This document shows positions 22,066 to 34,719 of a stretch of DNA of 64,000 nt, piece after piece (positions within the stretch are counted from its first letter, which is position 1; the number at the start of each line of letters is the position of its first letter). The notes under the pieces are model-generated. The model was given only the letters and a program-made list of their open reading frames with translations. It searched no databases and had not been told where the DNA came from. The stretch comes from Cryptomeria japonica (taxonomy: Eukaryota > Streptophyta > Pinopsida > Cupressales > Cupressaceae), in the NCBI RefSeq assembly GCF_030272615.1, contig NC_081412.1:38136911-38200910 (forward strand), read 5' to 3'. Both the position numbers and the translations under genes were made by a program.

Positions 22066-24060
22066 AAGAGGGTGGGCGGGGAGTAGGGGTGAATCGGTTT
22101 GAATCTTAAAACATTGATCTATCAAACTTTAAGCAATATTCCACTATTCTACAATAATATTGAACACAACAACCATCGGCACTTGAACACTAGATATACG
22201 TGAAAAACCCAATAGGGAAAAACAACGATGAGAATTGCATCACAATATAAATAAAATTGATTACAATATTTCAGGCTTGCCACCAAGGAGCAACATGCAC
22301 CTAATGGACTTGCAAGGCTAAGGTGCATGACCTTAGGGCAAGATACAATGACTTGCACAACTGATACTCACTACTTCAAGACAAGATACAAAGAGTTGCC
22401 AAGAGACTCACTGTCTTCTGACAACTGAAAGAGTAGCATAATTGAAATGAAGAGAATCTCCTAATCATCAAATTTCCCTTGAACCACTATGTCAAGTGAC
22501 TAAAATCATGACAAACACATCTAACATCAACCACTAGCTTGAAACACTGTCACACTGAATATATCATCATCAAATCTCTTCACAAACTGACTTTTGCACT
22601 TCTACAGTATCAACTCTGCTTAAACATCATTTACATTTACTTCACATCGATTCATATGCCTTTCAAACCTCAACTCATACATTCGCACTTCTTAAATACA
22701 AGCTAGATTAAAACCTAGTTGAGGGTCGACCACAAACAGAGTATACAATATTATATAAAAAAGACCACCCGGACCAAAAACACCCAATGTTGTCCACTCT
22801 AGGAGATAGAGGGGACCAAAATCCATCACAACACATCCTTCTAAGTTGAATCCAATGAACCACACACGCTAACACATCCTCCAAAGTAGGCTCCAAACAT
22901 AACGTATAGATAAACAATAAAACTTAGCAACCAGTCGGCCCAAAACATCTTTCGATGTAAATTACTTAGCGTAGATCTCCACACACCACGATGAGACCCA
23001 TGTCAATATTCTAACTCAGCCTCTAATGCATATCCAGACCATAAAGCATGACCCAAACAAGATAATCCAATCAGGCATGTTAAAAACATAACACAAATGA
23101 ACATACCAAGCACAAACCAACATAACTCACTTGCGGAACAAAAACACCACAAGAGAATTGAACTAGAATACCACACGAACCAAATAAACATGTCCTCAAA
23201 ACTGCAACACTCGAATTCATGTATTTGGAAGCCACCAAGAATATTCCAAATCAATTTGATAAACATTCTTACTATCAAAGAGTAGCAACAATTAACCTCA
23301 TCATCTGAGCAATCACACGACCTGAAAACTTGATAATACACCACTCACAAAACATTAACATTATATTCAAATACGTACACCATGCTAAAGCATATTTCCA
23401 TTGGGACATTAAATATTATTTCTTGTATATTGAGACTTTTGCTATAACAACCTTTCGAAAACACTGCATGTATGCACAACTTTTGACTACGTATTGCTAG
23501 ACAATATATCTCATCCAAACAATTGATCAACAATCTCTTCACTCCATCTTCACTTCTACAGATCACTGGACAACAACAAATACCACTACCGCTTCTCTAC
23601 CTCAACATTTCAGCATTACTTCTAATTGAGATATCAATGAGAAATCGTTAGACAAGATAGCAACGTCTAATCACACAATTTCGGACAATATACTTCATCT
23701 AAACATCTGCAACAATCTACTACAAGTTCTTCATTACTACATACTACTAGTAATGACAATACAACATTGATATAAGCTCATCAACAACATTAATCAAAGA
23801 CAACACACATTGTTAGACATCTGGTTGACATCAACGATAACATATATTGCCAACAACACCAAGTTTTAAATTTATGTAAATTATTGCACATCTACAACAA
23901 CTTCTTCATTCTCACATACAAGTAACTATGACAAGCAACCATACAAGTTTGACATCAATGACAACACAACAAGCCACTAACAACATTCCCAAACATTCTC
24001 CAAGTTTCCAATAGGAACTAATGGAAGAAACTCAAAAGATGTTCACCACTAACTTCCTCA
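22066..24060 (+). repeat. Dispersed LTR-like repeat A, copy 2
   Basis: It opens with a G-rich tract GGGTGGGCGGGGAGTAGGGG, followed about 125 bp later by ACGTGAAAAACCCAATAGGG. The first about 620 bp are colinear with 8484-9160. The rest (22690-24060) is non-coding, A/C-rich DNA with CAACATCAATGACAACA-like words. The whole looks like an inserted LTR or long non-coding element splitting a relic ORF; its exact right edge is uncertain. Confidence 0.55.
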
Positions 24061-24069
24061 AAGTCGGTA

Positions 24070-24520
24070 GGCAGGGGGGAAAAGGGAGCAGGAACTTGCC
24101 AAAGATAAAGCCATAGTGGACAAGTTGACTATTGAAAACAAGGCTAAGGACCTCAAGATCTCCCAACTATATAAGGAATTGCAAGAAAGGCCCCAAAAGC
24201 AGCCCTTTAAGTGGAGCAAGATGAAAATGATACTCTAAAAGGAGTTAGATGAAGCCCAAGCCGAAAATGATATTTTAAAAGAAAGAGAAAGAGATGGTTG
24301 AGTCCAAACTACAAGAGACAGTTACAGAATTGACACAAGTATAGAAAAATCTCTATAATTCCATAAGCATACAATAGCAACTCCAACAGGAATTTCAAGT
24401 CAAAGACTAGCAACTCTAGCAATTGAAAGATGAATTATCTCACTGCTCTCACCAATTAATATCCTCCCTATGATGCAACAGTTGTACAATTCACACTGGG
24501 ATAAGATTAAGGATATAACT
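24070..24520 (+). pseudogene. Coiled-coil ORF relic
   Basis: Glu/Lys/Leu-rich heptad-like segments are readable: REQELAKDKAIVDKLTIENK, AKDLKISQLYKELQE, KELDEAQAENDILKER, then a Gln-rich part, ending near MMQQLYNSHWDKIKDITAHL. Stops are mostly TAG or TAA. It could be the C-terminal, coiled-coil part of a transposon gag-like protein. No catalytic domain is visible. Confidence 0.4.
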
Positions 24521-24529
24521 GCTCATCTA

Positions 24530-25831
24530 AAGCCTACACTTGGCTTCATCACATATTCAAAGAATCTTAGCATGGAGGTAAGTGTTGTTGTTTTTTGTTT
24601 AATATGTTTTTTTAAACATGTTATGGAACTTTTCAAGGCTACTTTTGGACATTCATATTTTTCAACTTTTGGACAAAAATGCTTGCAAAAAACTCAACCA
24701 TATGTTCTAGCCACTTTTATGTCATGCTCTTTTTTTTCATTTCATTGTTTTTATAAAGGCAATGGCTAAAGATGACAAATACAACATTAATAATCCTAGA
24801 AGACAAGGATTTTATAATGACATTTAATGGACAAATGATAATTTTTTAGCTTGAAAGATAAAATTTCATAATACTAAAAATTATGTATGGTTGAAGCAAA
24901 CTTGATAGATGAACATACATATTTTACACAACATTTTTTTCATTTATGTTGGTATGCAAGATTATATTAAACATCAAAGTGTTCAATAATCAATGGTAAA
25001 TGTTTGCCAATAAAAATAGGATAACTACTTACTACTTTTGAGCATGAATGAGATGTAAAATTGTAATTGAATATTTGACCATTTAACCAATCAATGTTTA
25101 AATAGAGTCTATAAAAGGAATAAATTTAAAAGGGAAGGAGACCAACTTAATCCACAACTTTAGGATTTCTACCTTCTAGATATTTTTATAGTTGTCGATA
25201 AATCAATCCAAATTTTCAATTTGTAGAAAATTGTCAATTATAAACTTGTATGTTTTTATATTATATAAAAACCCTCTAATTGAAAATCTAATTGTCTATC
25301 ATTTTGATTTAGTATTCATTTATACAATATTTCATGAATAGTGGTTCAAAAGAATTCATCTCTTGTGATCACGAGTTGATATATCTATAATTTTTAAACA
25401 TCACAAAATATTCACTACAAAAATGTAAAACATCTTAAACATTTCACAATAACAAATTAATTGAATAATGGTTCAAAGAAACTCATCTCTTGTGATCATG
25501 AATTAAAATATCCATAATTAAACAATTACCCTACAATATCCAATGCAAAAAAAAACTAAAACATCTTACAACACTTCATGATAACAAATTGCAATGTTCA
25601 TTTTATAGAGTAAATGAAGTAAGAATTTTGATGCTTTTTTAACGCATTAAAGAAATTGCCAACTACCCCACATCATAAGTCTTGAAGTGTTTGTAGATTA
25701 GGAAGGTTGTCATTGCAAATCGTAACCCACCTTCAAGTAACCATGATCAAAGAAGTGACAAAGTTCAAAGGAAATCAAACCACATCGGCCATTGACAAAC
25801 ATTGGGCATCCTTGTCACAAGAATTTAGACT
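24530..25831. other. AT-rich intergenic DNA, nothing recognised
   Basis: No coding content recognised. An approximate direct repeat with CTTGTGATCA and AAAACATCTTA words occurs at about 25340-25570. Confidence 0.45.
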
Positions 25832-28800
25832 TTAAGAAAGGGTTGGAAGAGTGCCACAATCATACTCTGTATGACGAAGCATCTTGGGTGAAAGTTTATT
25901 GAAGACAACTTTCTCCCTAATGAGCTTCGGCAACCACCAACTTCCACTTTGCACAATTCCCGAAATAGAGGATCCCACCCCCATTCCAAAAACTCTCCCT
26001 TTCCTCTTTTCTACATATTTATTCAATGCCACCTCAATCTCAAGTGATTTATCCAAATCTACTTCTGCCAAGCATTTCCCCAATATTATTGAGTCCTCGA
26101 GAGCCAAAGCCCCGCCCTGCCCCAAGTCAGGAGTCATCGGATGCATCGCATCTCCCGCCACAGTCACATTACCTTTATGTGCTTTACCTGCTATAAATGG
26201 CCAAAGGTAGCGATACTTCAAAATGGCTAGGCTTATACTACTAGGAACTGATCTCTTTATAACCTCCATTATTTCTTAGCTCCCAAGACCTTCTGCTAAC
26301 TGTTGTGCTTCTTCTTGAAGGATATTTGCATCATATGAGATTTTTGCATCTACATTTAGAAAACAGAAACACAAATAGTGTGTTAAATTTATTATTATTT
26401 TTTATTGGTGTTTATTTTAAATTAATTTTATATTGTATCAATGAAATTCAAATTTTTAAATTCTAATTAGTTATAAAAAATTATCAAGGTTGTTTGGCAT
26501 AATGACACAATCATGTTGTAGGCACAATAATTTTGAGCTCAAATCTTCACAATATCTATTCGAAAAAATTATGAAAGTTATTATAAAAAATTTTAAAAAA
26601 AACAAGTCTAAAAATTGATACCAAAAAAATAAAAACATTTTTTTAATTGTTACCAAAAAATCAAAAAATTGATACCAATAGCTGTTATAAATTTTAACAA
26701 CTTAACTACTTATAGCTATTGTTTTGGCTTCTAGGTAGTAACAACACATGTTGTGGGATTGGTTATGCACACAAGGGTCAAAAAGTGCACTTTTCAATGT
26801 GTCACTCAATATCTATTTAAAGATGCCCCAATAACCATGCACTTAAAATTGTCAATACTTATGCACAAATGCCCTAGTAGTCGCATGCTATGGGTACCAA
26901 TAAAGGTGCACAAATGTACCAATTATGGTCCAAAAATGCTAATTGTTGGGGTTAAAGTGGGCAGCTATTGGTAAATATGAAATTTATTAATGGGCTTTTA
27001 GTAATCATTTTTGGGGTTTTTTTAAATTTAGTAATTGGGAGATTAGGTGCACAAGGAGTGAACGATTATTGGAACTATAATGGCTACCGATACTCATCCT
27101 CTAGTGACAAAATAATGCCTAAAGATTTTGGGATCTTATTTTTATTCTAAGAAAACTTTTATAGGATTAAAAGGATTCATTTCATGTAAAATAATAAGTG
27201 TTCTTTTTATTATTTGAACTTTTATATCTATGTGATGGGCTACATGATATTTTTATGGAATTAAAAAGGTTCAAATTTGCATATAATTGCTATAGCTTCT
27301 CTTCTAATTTTCTTTGTTTTTTCTAACATTATATTGAGATATGACCAAAATCGTAACTGTATTCCAAATAACTTCATTGGATTAAATATTCAACAATACC
27401 AAAGATTATAAACAATCTAAATTTAAAGATAAATTTAATAGACTTGTCCATAGTAAAGACTACTTGTAATTTAGACTTATGCTTACTCAATTGTTGTACT
27501 ACCTAGTGATATATTGACATTATTTATTCCAACTTGCTTAAATAAAAGAAAACAAATAATGCAGAAAACAAACTGATCCTGAAAAAACTAACCAGTGACT
27601 TTCGAGGCTAAGAAGCAGAACCAGAATATCAGACTAATAGTTTCAGTATTTACCTCGAGGAAGGCTCTTCCGAGTCAAGAACCACAAAGCGTCCCTTTCA
27701 TTGCAAGGAGCGAAGCCCGCCCTTAATCCGTCTCCCCAAATCTGGAACGTCGTTGGCTCAAAATGGTGGCCCTGCGGAAAACTCCCTAACCCTAGAAACG
27801 TAGAGCGTCCAGCCAATTTTGGGGATCCAAACCCTAGCCACTTTGCCACCGTCGAATTAACTCCATCGCATCCTATAATAACCTGAAATTTGGCCTCATT
27901 AACAAAACCCCTGCTAAAAATTCCTCTCCAATTACCCCAAACCCTCGTTAAAAATTCTACACCAAAAAAAAGAAGCTACCTTTGGCGAAATCTGGCTTCC
28001 ATCATCGAGCGTTGCAATGCTTGAGTTGTCTTGCCTTTGGTGAATTGCAGAAATCTTTGAGCCGAATCGAATAGTATTTGCCGGCAGTGCTTGAGCCAGG
28101 GTTTGGAGAAGCTCTTTACGTAGCACGCAGCGCACATCACGGTCTTGCAGATCGATACTCTTGGTGAGGCTGCTGGTTGTAGATAGCGTGTCAATTCTTT
28201 TCAGAAACACAGGTTAAAAAAATTAGAATTTCATAATTGAACATAATAATAACAGGTATCTGGATATTTATGTACAGTAGTTTTTTAATTTGAGTATCTT
28301 CATCAAAATACCTCTTTAATTGTGTGTGCTTGCGGCGAAGACTCTCTCCCACGCCGAGAGCATCAAGAGCTCTCCAGCCGTTGTCCCAGATGGTGAGAGA
28401 GGCACCTGTCACTCGCAGTGAGCTTGCTTGTTCCAGCACAGTTACACTTTTCAATCCTAGTCTGCAACACCATTAATATTGATAAGTGGATATGCTATCT
28501 GAAATTTTATCAGAATTCAAGTCAAATTTACTCATAAGTGATATTTGCAGAGATGATTAGTGATTTTTGAAGAATTTATTTCATGAATATGAATGATTTA
28601 TTTAAGGTAATATTTACAAAGATGATTGAGATCTGTTACAACTACAATATTTTTTTTGTACATATAATTTTTTAACAGTTTAGGATACTAGGTATGAGAT
28701 ACGGTATGAATTTTTCATCAGTATTTGACATCAGTTCTATAATGTATTATAAAAAATAAGGGGGAAAATTTTTCCATTCACATTTGAAATCAAGTTCTAC

Positions 28801-29181
28801 AATCTGAAAAAGAAAAACAGAGATGTACCTTATAAACCGTTCAACATAGATTAAATATGTTAATTGAACGTTAATCTGTTTGTTATTAAGAATTTTTTTA
28901 CATTCTGTTAAAGATTATTTGTTTTTCATTTCAAAATCAAGCCTTCTTTCACAGTAGCAGATTTCTATATTCAGCAAAATTTAATTTCTTGTGGATTTTT
29001 AATAAGCTAAACATTTTTGCCAGTAGATTAATCACAATCTAACACTTAACAAAAAGTTTATCCTCCAACAAAAGTTCATATTAGAGTTGAAATTATACCT
29101 ATGAAGAGTAAGTGCAGTGGCTAAGCCAGCAATGCCACCGCCTGCAATTAAAATTTTGTTGCTGCTCTGTACATGTGCCAT
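25832..29181 (-). CDS. FAD-dependent monooxygenase gene (plant MO1/CTF2-like), five exons, one in-frame stop
   Basis: Exons (minus strand): 29181-29099, 28461-28312, 28196-27980, 27882-27654, 26349-25832. Each junction has GT..AG borders and phases agree, giving 399 codons including the final TAA, the usual length for this family. Domains: Rossmann FAD fold with ILIAGGGIAGLATA (GGGIAG, residues 14-19) and the acidic end of beta-2 at VTVLEQ; the DG motif GCDGVNS (about 154-160); the GD motif VAGDAMHPMTPDLGQGGALALED starting near residue 290, which binds FAD and NAD(P)H. The family are class A flavoprotein hydroxylases using NAD(P)H and O2; the substrate is not predictable. Codon 251 (26278-26276) is TAA, between LAEGLGS and EIMEVIKRS in the last exon, while the frame on both sides stays intact. 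Thus it is either a recently inactivated gene, a null allele, or a base-call error. Start is the ATG eight codons before the Rossmann strand. Confidence 0.85.
26660..27103. mobile_element. Small foldback (MITE-like) element, copy 2, in intron 4
   Basis: Ends are imperfect inverted repeats (TACCAATAGCTGTTATA at about 26673-26689 against the reverse of about 27076-27092). The right end reversed, AGAGGATGAGTATCGGTAGCC and on, aligns with the right end of the element at 2987-3443 over about 28 bp with mostly transition differences. Internal GTGCACAAATG-like words also recur. Non-coding. Confidence 0.4.
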
Positions 29182-29839
29182 GCCAACAATTATGACCGCT
29201 AAAAATAAAGAACCAGCTCGCTATGGGATATTTGGGGTTTCCCGTTATTTAAGCCATTGACAGAAAATTGATAGTCTGGATATGCTACAAACCCTCCACA
29301 GTCGAAAACAAAGGAATTGAGCAGTTGAAGAGGTAAAGGAGTATGGGGATAGAAATAGCCCATAAAAAATTGGCAAGCTGGCAAGTTGTTTCCACGTTGT
29401 TTCCCGGCAAGAACTCAACAAGAAAATCAGCCACCTAGTCAACGAAGACAAAAGTAGGCGGCTGTGTAGAAATAGCCAGTTGTTTCCACGTTGTTGCGTG
29501 GCAAGAACGCGACAACAATAAAGGTGAAGTTTATGTAGTGTGTGCTTCCACGTTATTGCCTTCCAATAAGCAAGTTTACCTTGATATTATATTTAATCAC
29601 ATTTTATGGGATTTATAGGATTGCAAATGTTTATTGATAAATATCATTCATTTTCAAAATTTTAATTAAAAGTTCAAAGATCATTTAATAGTTCATTAAC
29701 TAACAGACATATATTAAATAATAATATATATAATACATCAACAATTATCCTTGTTAAGACACCTATTGTGCTTTAGAAATTGATGGAAAGGTGCCTCAAG
29801 AAGAATACCTCTCAACACGCATACACACACACACACGAT
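29182..29839 (-). promoter_or_regulatory. Upstream region of the monooxygenase gene, with ACGT-core repeats
   Basis: This is the 5' flank of the minus-strand gene. A 38-bp sequence with AGTTGTTTCCACGTTGTT occurs at 29384-29421 and again at 29478-29515, each linked to AGAAATAGCC. A shorter TGCTTCCACGTTATTGCC lies at about 29547. The repeated CCACGTT contains an ACGT core, the type bound by plant bZIP/bHLH factors. No clear TATA box was fixed. Function is inferred only. Confidence 0.4.
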
Positions 29840-29996
29840 TAATTAAATGGAATAGTGTCAAACTATAATTCCCCAACTAAAAGATAGAGGCAAGCAAGCC
29901 TTTAGGGTGTATATGTCCCTCCCCCTTGATGACATCCTCAAAATAAAGGTCAAGACCCTCCCCTAGGGCAGTCCTCTCCCTAAGGTGTTGGGTATC

Positions 29997-30029
<33 letters not shown>

Positions 30030-30161
30030 CCACGCGCGCTTGTGTGTGTAACGTAGAGCAACATGTAAGATATTAAATATAATAATATAATATCATTAAG
30101 ATTAATGAAATATATTAACTATTATATTATATTATTATTATAAAAAATATTTAATAATATT
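29840..30161. repeat. Dispersed repeat B, copy 1, with (CA)n and (GT)n
   Basis: The sequence TGGAATAGTGTCAAACTATAATTCCCC and following AGATAGAGGCAAGCAAGCC, then CTAAGGTGTTGG, are colinear with 43095-43330. It is bordered by (CA)n at 29822-29836 and contains (GT)n at 30004-30029. It runs into an AT-rich tail that is split by the LTR element at 30167. Confidence 0.75.
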
Positions 30162-30166
30162 ATATT
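30162..30166. other. Target-site duplication ATATT, left
   Basis: ATATT directly precedes the LTR end and matches 35897-35901. Confidence 0.9.
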
Positions 30167-31350
30167 TGATAAACTTATAAGGCATTGAGAGGGGGGGGGG
30201 TGATTCGGTGCAAGCAAAAAACTTATAAATCCGATTACACCTTTTATCCACTTTAAAATCAATAGGCATGCAAGAAATACAACCACATAAGAAAACATCC
30301 AATAGAGCATGCAACACATAACAAAATAACTTTTCACGTGGAAACCCAAATGGGAAAAACCATGGTGGGAATTATTACCCACAAAGATCAACTATCTGCC
30401 AAATAGAGATCTAACTGGTTAAGGTCATACAAATGCTTTGTTAGGAGCACACCTGGTTAAGAGTGTCTTAGCTCGATTAAGAGCTATTACAATAAGGCCT
30501 GTTAGGAGCTACCCAAGTTATTGAGATTTGAAAACACAAGTTAATGTGCCACCCTATTAAAGGATTTAACCTTCGAACCTATGAGGATCCTACCGCACCT
30601 TGTAAGGAGTGACCTGGTTAGAGGATTTTATCTTGCTACAGCTGTTAGGGAACAACAAGTGAATGATTTGTTGTTAGCACCTTTGTGCTTGATTAGATCT
30701 ACTTTGGTTCTACTTCTAACATAAACTAAACATCAATACAGATCTTCTTCTTCCATCGTACAATCAAATTCACACTATAGATCTCATATCTCATACATCA
30801 TCATACAATATACTCATTTTTATAAACAACTCTGCTAAGTTGGCTAAGAACCATTGGAACAATTTCCTAGGTTCATTGAATCTAGTCAATCTTTCTCATC
30901 ACACTTTCCTTATGTTGGAAAAACATAACACATCACAAAAACATAACATTATGTCTACCAGTTTACCGATCTAAGTAATTCTACTCTACCAGTTAACTGT
31001 TCTTCTTGACTATCACCATTCTTCTGATCATAACTTACTTCATACTCTAAATCTATCTATGCGGTTCTAGTCATAGGCTCATATCAATGTCATAAACATG
31101 CATACCAAACTGGAACACTTAACTCTTCACCGATCTCCCGTACCATTCGCTTGAACATAGCTTTGTCATTATTTACTGGTTGACTGTCCTATTTACCGGT
31201 TCACTATTTAACTGACTCTACTACCAGTTAGGCTTTACCAATTGGACTAAATGACTTAGATGACTAACAAAACATAGTTGCCATCAATGAAAACACTAAA
31301 CAAGTCATCAATCAACCTATTACATTAATAACATCACCATCAAGCCAACA
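30167..31350 (-). repeat. 3' LTR of the non-autonomous element
   Basis: 1,184 bp, starting TGTTGGCTTGATGG (at 31350) and ending TTATAAGTTTATCA (at 30167). It contains near its 3' end the C-rich tract (GAGAGGGGGGGGGG on the plus strand at 30187) and the CACGTGGAAACCCAAATGGG motif at about 30336. Confidence 0.92.
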
Positions 31351-31365
31351 ATCTCCCCCTTTGGC
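31351..31365 (-). other. Polypurine tract of the non-autonomous element
   Basis: On the minus strand GCCAAAGGGGGAGAT directly precedes the LTR TGTTGG. A second AAAGGGGGA lies at about 31530 and may act as an additional tract. Confidence 0.88.
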
Positions 31366-31521
31366 ATTGATGGCAACACTTAGGAAATTTTTTGTCTAAG
31401 TGTCACATTAGAAAAATTATGAATTATGACTCAAATACATAACATGACTCCCCCTTAGCAATTGCATGCTATTACAAGAATTTACAACATATATACTACT
31501 TCCCTTTTACAAAATTTTGAC

Positions 31522-34500
31522 TCATACTCCTAGTCCCCCTTTGACAACAATGACAAAGGTAAGAAAATACATGAAAAATATAAATGCAATATATAACAAA
31601 GTTTGCATTATGAAATATATATAGGAGTTCAAAATGTTGTACAATATCATCTTATGAAATACATCTACAAAATAAGACTTCAACAGTGTCAAATCATTAT
31701 GCCAAGTCTCCAAAAGTGTCCCTGTGATTTCAGTATGTGTCCAGATCTGAGATGCAAGCTCCTCCATGGCATCTAGTGTTCTCATCTCCAGTATATCAAA
31801 AATTGCTTCAGTCTCCTTGTAGCCTCTCTGCAAAATTTCAATTTTAGGGACTCATAAATTCTACAACTCCTGCAGTGAAGTTGTCCTCTTTACCTATTCA
31901 GCTTCATAAACCTTGAGCTTCTACTGTAGTGCAACTACCAATGTACAAAAATGTATAGCTGAATCATTTAGGGGATTAAATGATTCACTCAAAAATTTAA
32001 GCTCTTGTTGAGCTTCTCGCTTCTTCTTATCTAGATCACCATAAAACAATGAAAATTTTGCAATTGTGGAAAGGATTTTACCTCCAGTCTGTAAGGATTC
32101 TTTTATTAGGTCCTTGTTTATAGTCAGACCTACTCTGTCTTTATCAATGACCTTCATCAATTGTTCAATTCTTCTCTTTTCATATTTTGTTTCCACATTT
32201 TTAATAACAACTTCCTCCAAACTCTTCATTTGTTCACCGACTGAATTTACCAGTTGTTCTAGTTTGTCAATAGGTGTAGGAAGATTGTCAATATCAGTCT
32301 CTGGTAGTATATTGGATAAAATATCAACTACAACCTGAATTGTTTAAGGTTCTTTTCTTTAACCATTCATTATTTTATTTTGTGCCTTAGATTGCATGGC
32401 AAATGCAATCTCCATCAACTCAATTGGACTTAGCATGTCCATGTTGATTGGTCCTTGTATAGATACAATATCATCTTCTTCATCATCATCAACTATTTTC
32501 TTAGAAGTAAGTGACCGGGGGGTCACTTTGTGTTCTGATTCTTCTGCCTTCTTCTTTTTGCTTCTTTGGTGTCTTTTGTTTATCATTCTCATCTCCTTCA
32601 GCTTTCTCCTCTTCCTTTTCCTTCACTGGTGGCTCTTTTGCTTCTGATGACTCAGTGGTTTGAATATTTTCTATTTGTTCATTCATTGGTTACTTTGTCA
32701 TTTCTACATCTTTCTGTGGTGGCTTAGTCACATGTACATCATCAACTTGAGCATTTACTTCAGTATCTTCATCTTCTTTGTCCTTATCCTTATTGTACAA
32801 AGAATTTGGTATTTGTTCTTTGTTCTTCTTCACCAAACTTGTCATAAAGTTTATTCAAACCAGCTAGTATACCATATTCCTTAATTCTACCTATCAATTT
32901 TTTAAAAGGATTAGGTTTAGTTACCAGTTATTTTACATATTTGACTGCAGATGCTCTAACAACCTTAGATTTCTTTCCACTAGCTATAAGTGCTTTCTTC
33001 TCACCTTTAGACTATGTTTCTTCTTCATCAACAAATCTCTTTGCTTTCTCCTTCTTCCTCTTACCGGTGACTACCGATGCTTTAGATGTAGGAGGATTGA
33101 TTTCTTTCCCCTTTCTTTTGAATTGAATTTTAGAAGGTTTCTCCTTAGCAGTTGTACTTCTTGTTTGTCTACCGGTGCTGGTACCGGTTGGTGCACTAGA
33201 GGATTCAACCTTCCTTGCTTCAAACTTAGCTCTAGCCTCTGCAATCACCTCTTTTGTAAATCCTTGTTCAACAACAAATTGCTCTTCTTTTATGACCCTC
33301 TTTGCAATAACCAGTTTTGCTAACTCACCATGAACTTCTAATGATTTTTCTTTGAAGGTTCCAAACCTTGTTGCGTTAGGGTCTACCGGTTGTGATAATA
33401 AATGATCAGCATAAGCAATCAGTATATCAGCTTCAACTTCATAACCCATGGGCATCACCCATGATGTCCTAGGGTTTGCTGCCTTCATCTGACATGTGTT
33501 AGTGTGCACCATGAAACCAATAGTATCTTCATACCTTTTGACAACTTGTTCTGGTATCCATTCTCTAGCATGCATCCTCTTCTAGAAGTCTTTAAAATAT
33601 CCCCAAATAACCATTGTAAACTCATCTCCAATCATCTTGATGTTTTTCTTGATTTGTAACATTGTCGATGTACCTTCTGACCATAGTAAATCATCAATAT
33701 CGGGAAAGGAGTTCTGGAAATAGATAAACAAACCTATGAATAGTTGTCCAAATTTAAATTTCTTCCATTCACCATTAGATCTCTATTTCATGAAAGATCT
33801 TTGATTCATCATACCAGACCTACACTTAACAACTCTATGCCCATACTTGTTGTAGTGTAGCAATAACCATTAAAATTTCTAGGCTTATATCCTTGATAAG
33901 CATTAGGCTTATAACCATTAAAATAACTAGATAATTTGTTTCTACAAACATTAGTAGTATGACCTACCTTATGACAATTAAAGCATACTGGTTTGTAGGT
34001 TTTCTTACTAGTGGTTTTCTTTGTCTTAGGTGCAAATTTATCTTCATGCATGGTGTGCTTTGTACCAAATGGTTCACCTTTCTCAAATGTTGTGTATCCC
34101 AAGCCTTGTGTCTCTCCTTTCTACCTCGGTGACTGAATCTACTCATCAAGCATAGTAGAGCTCTTGTTGTATTTAGCCAATATCTCATTAGCATCAACCA
34201 ACTCCTTAGTAATATCTTTATTCTTCTTCATAAGACTCTCTCTAAGAGACATAGCCATGTCTAGATCAGCCTTTACTTCTTCTTTTTCTTCTTTTTCCTC
34301 TTGAAGGTATGCAGTCAGGGTTCCAACTTGTTTCAGCTTAAAAATCTCATGATCCTTCTCTTTGATTTTGTCTTTAGTACTCCTTCTGGCTTCCAACTCT
34401 TGACTCATCCTAATGGTAAGGGCTTCCAAATCTCTCCTTAGATTTGACTTATTATCATTTAGCTTTTCCACCTCATTAACCAATGCATCAATGTTTGCTT

Positions 34501-34657
34501 CCTCAAATGAACTGCTTTCACTAAGTTCAAACAATTGCTAAACCAACTCTCTCCTCTTAGCCAATGAAGCTTTGTACTTGACCCTTAACTCACCTAGGGC
34601 TTCTTTAGATTTTGTAAGCTGGTTAGAAGGCTCCCTATAACTCATTCCTTCCCCCAT
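31522..34657 (-). pseudogene. Gag fused to an unrecognised domain, broken ORF of the non-autonomous element
   Basis: Start is the ATG of MGEGMSYREPSN (34657-34655), just after the PBS. Order: long coiled coil (about 34560-34140, VNEVEKLNDNKSNLRRDLEA and on); CCHC knuckle CFNCHKVGHTTNVC (about 33950); a damaged second knuckle NKYGHRVVKC (about 33830); then, in the same frame as that knuckle, an unfamiliar block FKFGQLFIGLFIYFQNSFPD ... RMHAREWIPEQVVKRYEDT ... MGYEVEADILIAYADHLL ... VDPNATRFGTFKEKSLEVHG; Lys-rich stretches that look like nuclear localisation signals (about 33150-33020); acidic Glu/Lys linkers; and a C-terminal coiled coil (about 32330-31700). It is broken by about a dozen stops, most of them TAG at expected CAG, and about three frameshifts. 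I do not recognise the central block; it is not an RT, integrase or protease. Confidence 0.8.
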
Positions 34658-34703
34658 GTTATCCTTATGGACCGTTGCCAAGCAATTAAGCCTTAAGGGA
34701 ATT

Positions 34704-34719
34704 AGGCTTTGATAGCAAT
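34704..34719 (-). other. Primer-binding site of the non-autonomous element
   Basis: ATTGCTATCAAAGCCT is the initiator-Met PBS ATTGGTATCAGAGCC with two changes, adjacent to the 5' LTR end. Confidence 0.8.

Noticed and set aside
27701-27886. Plus-strand frame over the monooxygenase exon
   Set aside because: Antisense shadow of exon 4.
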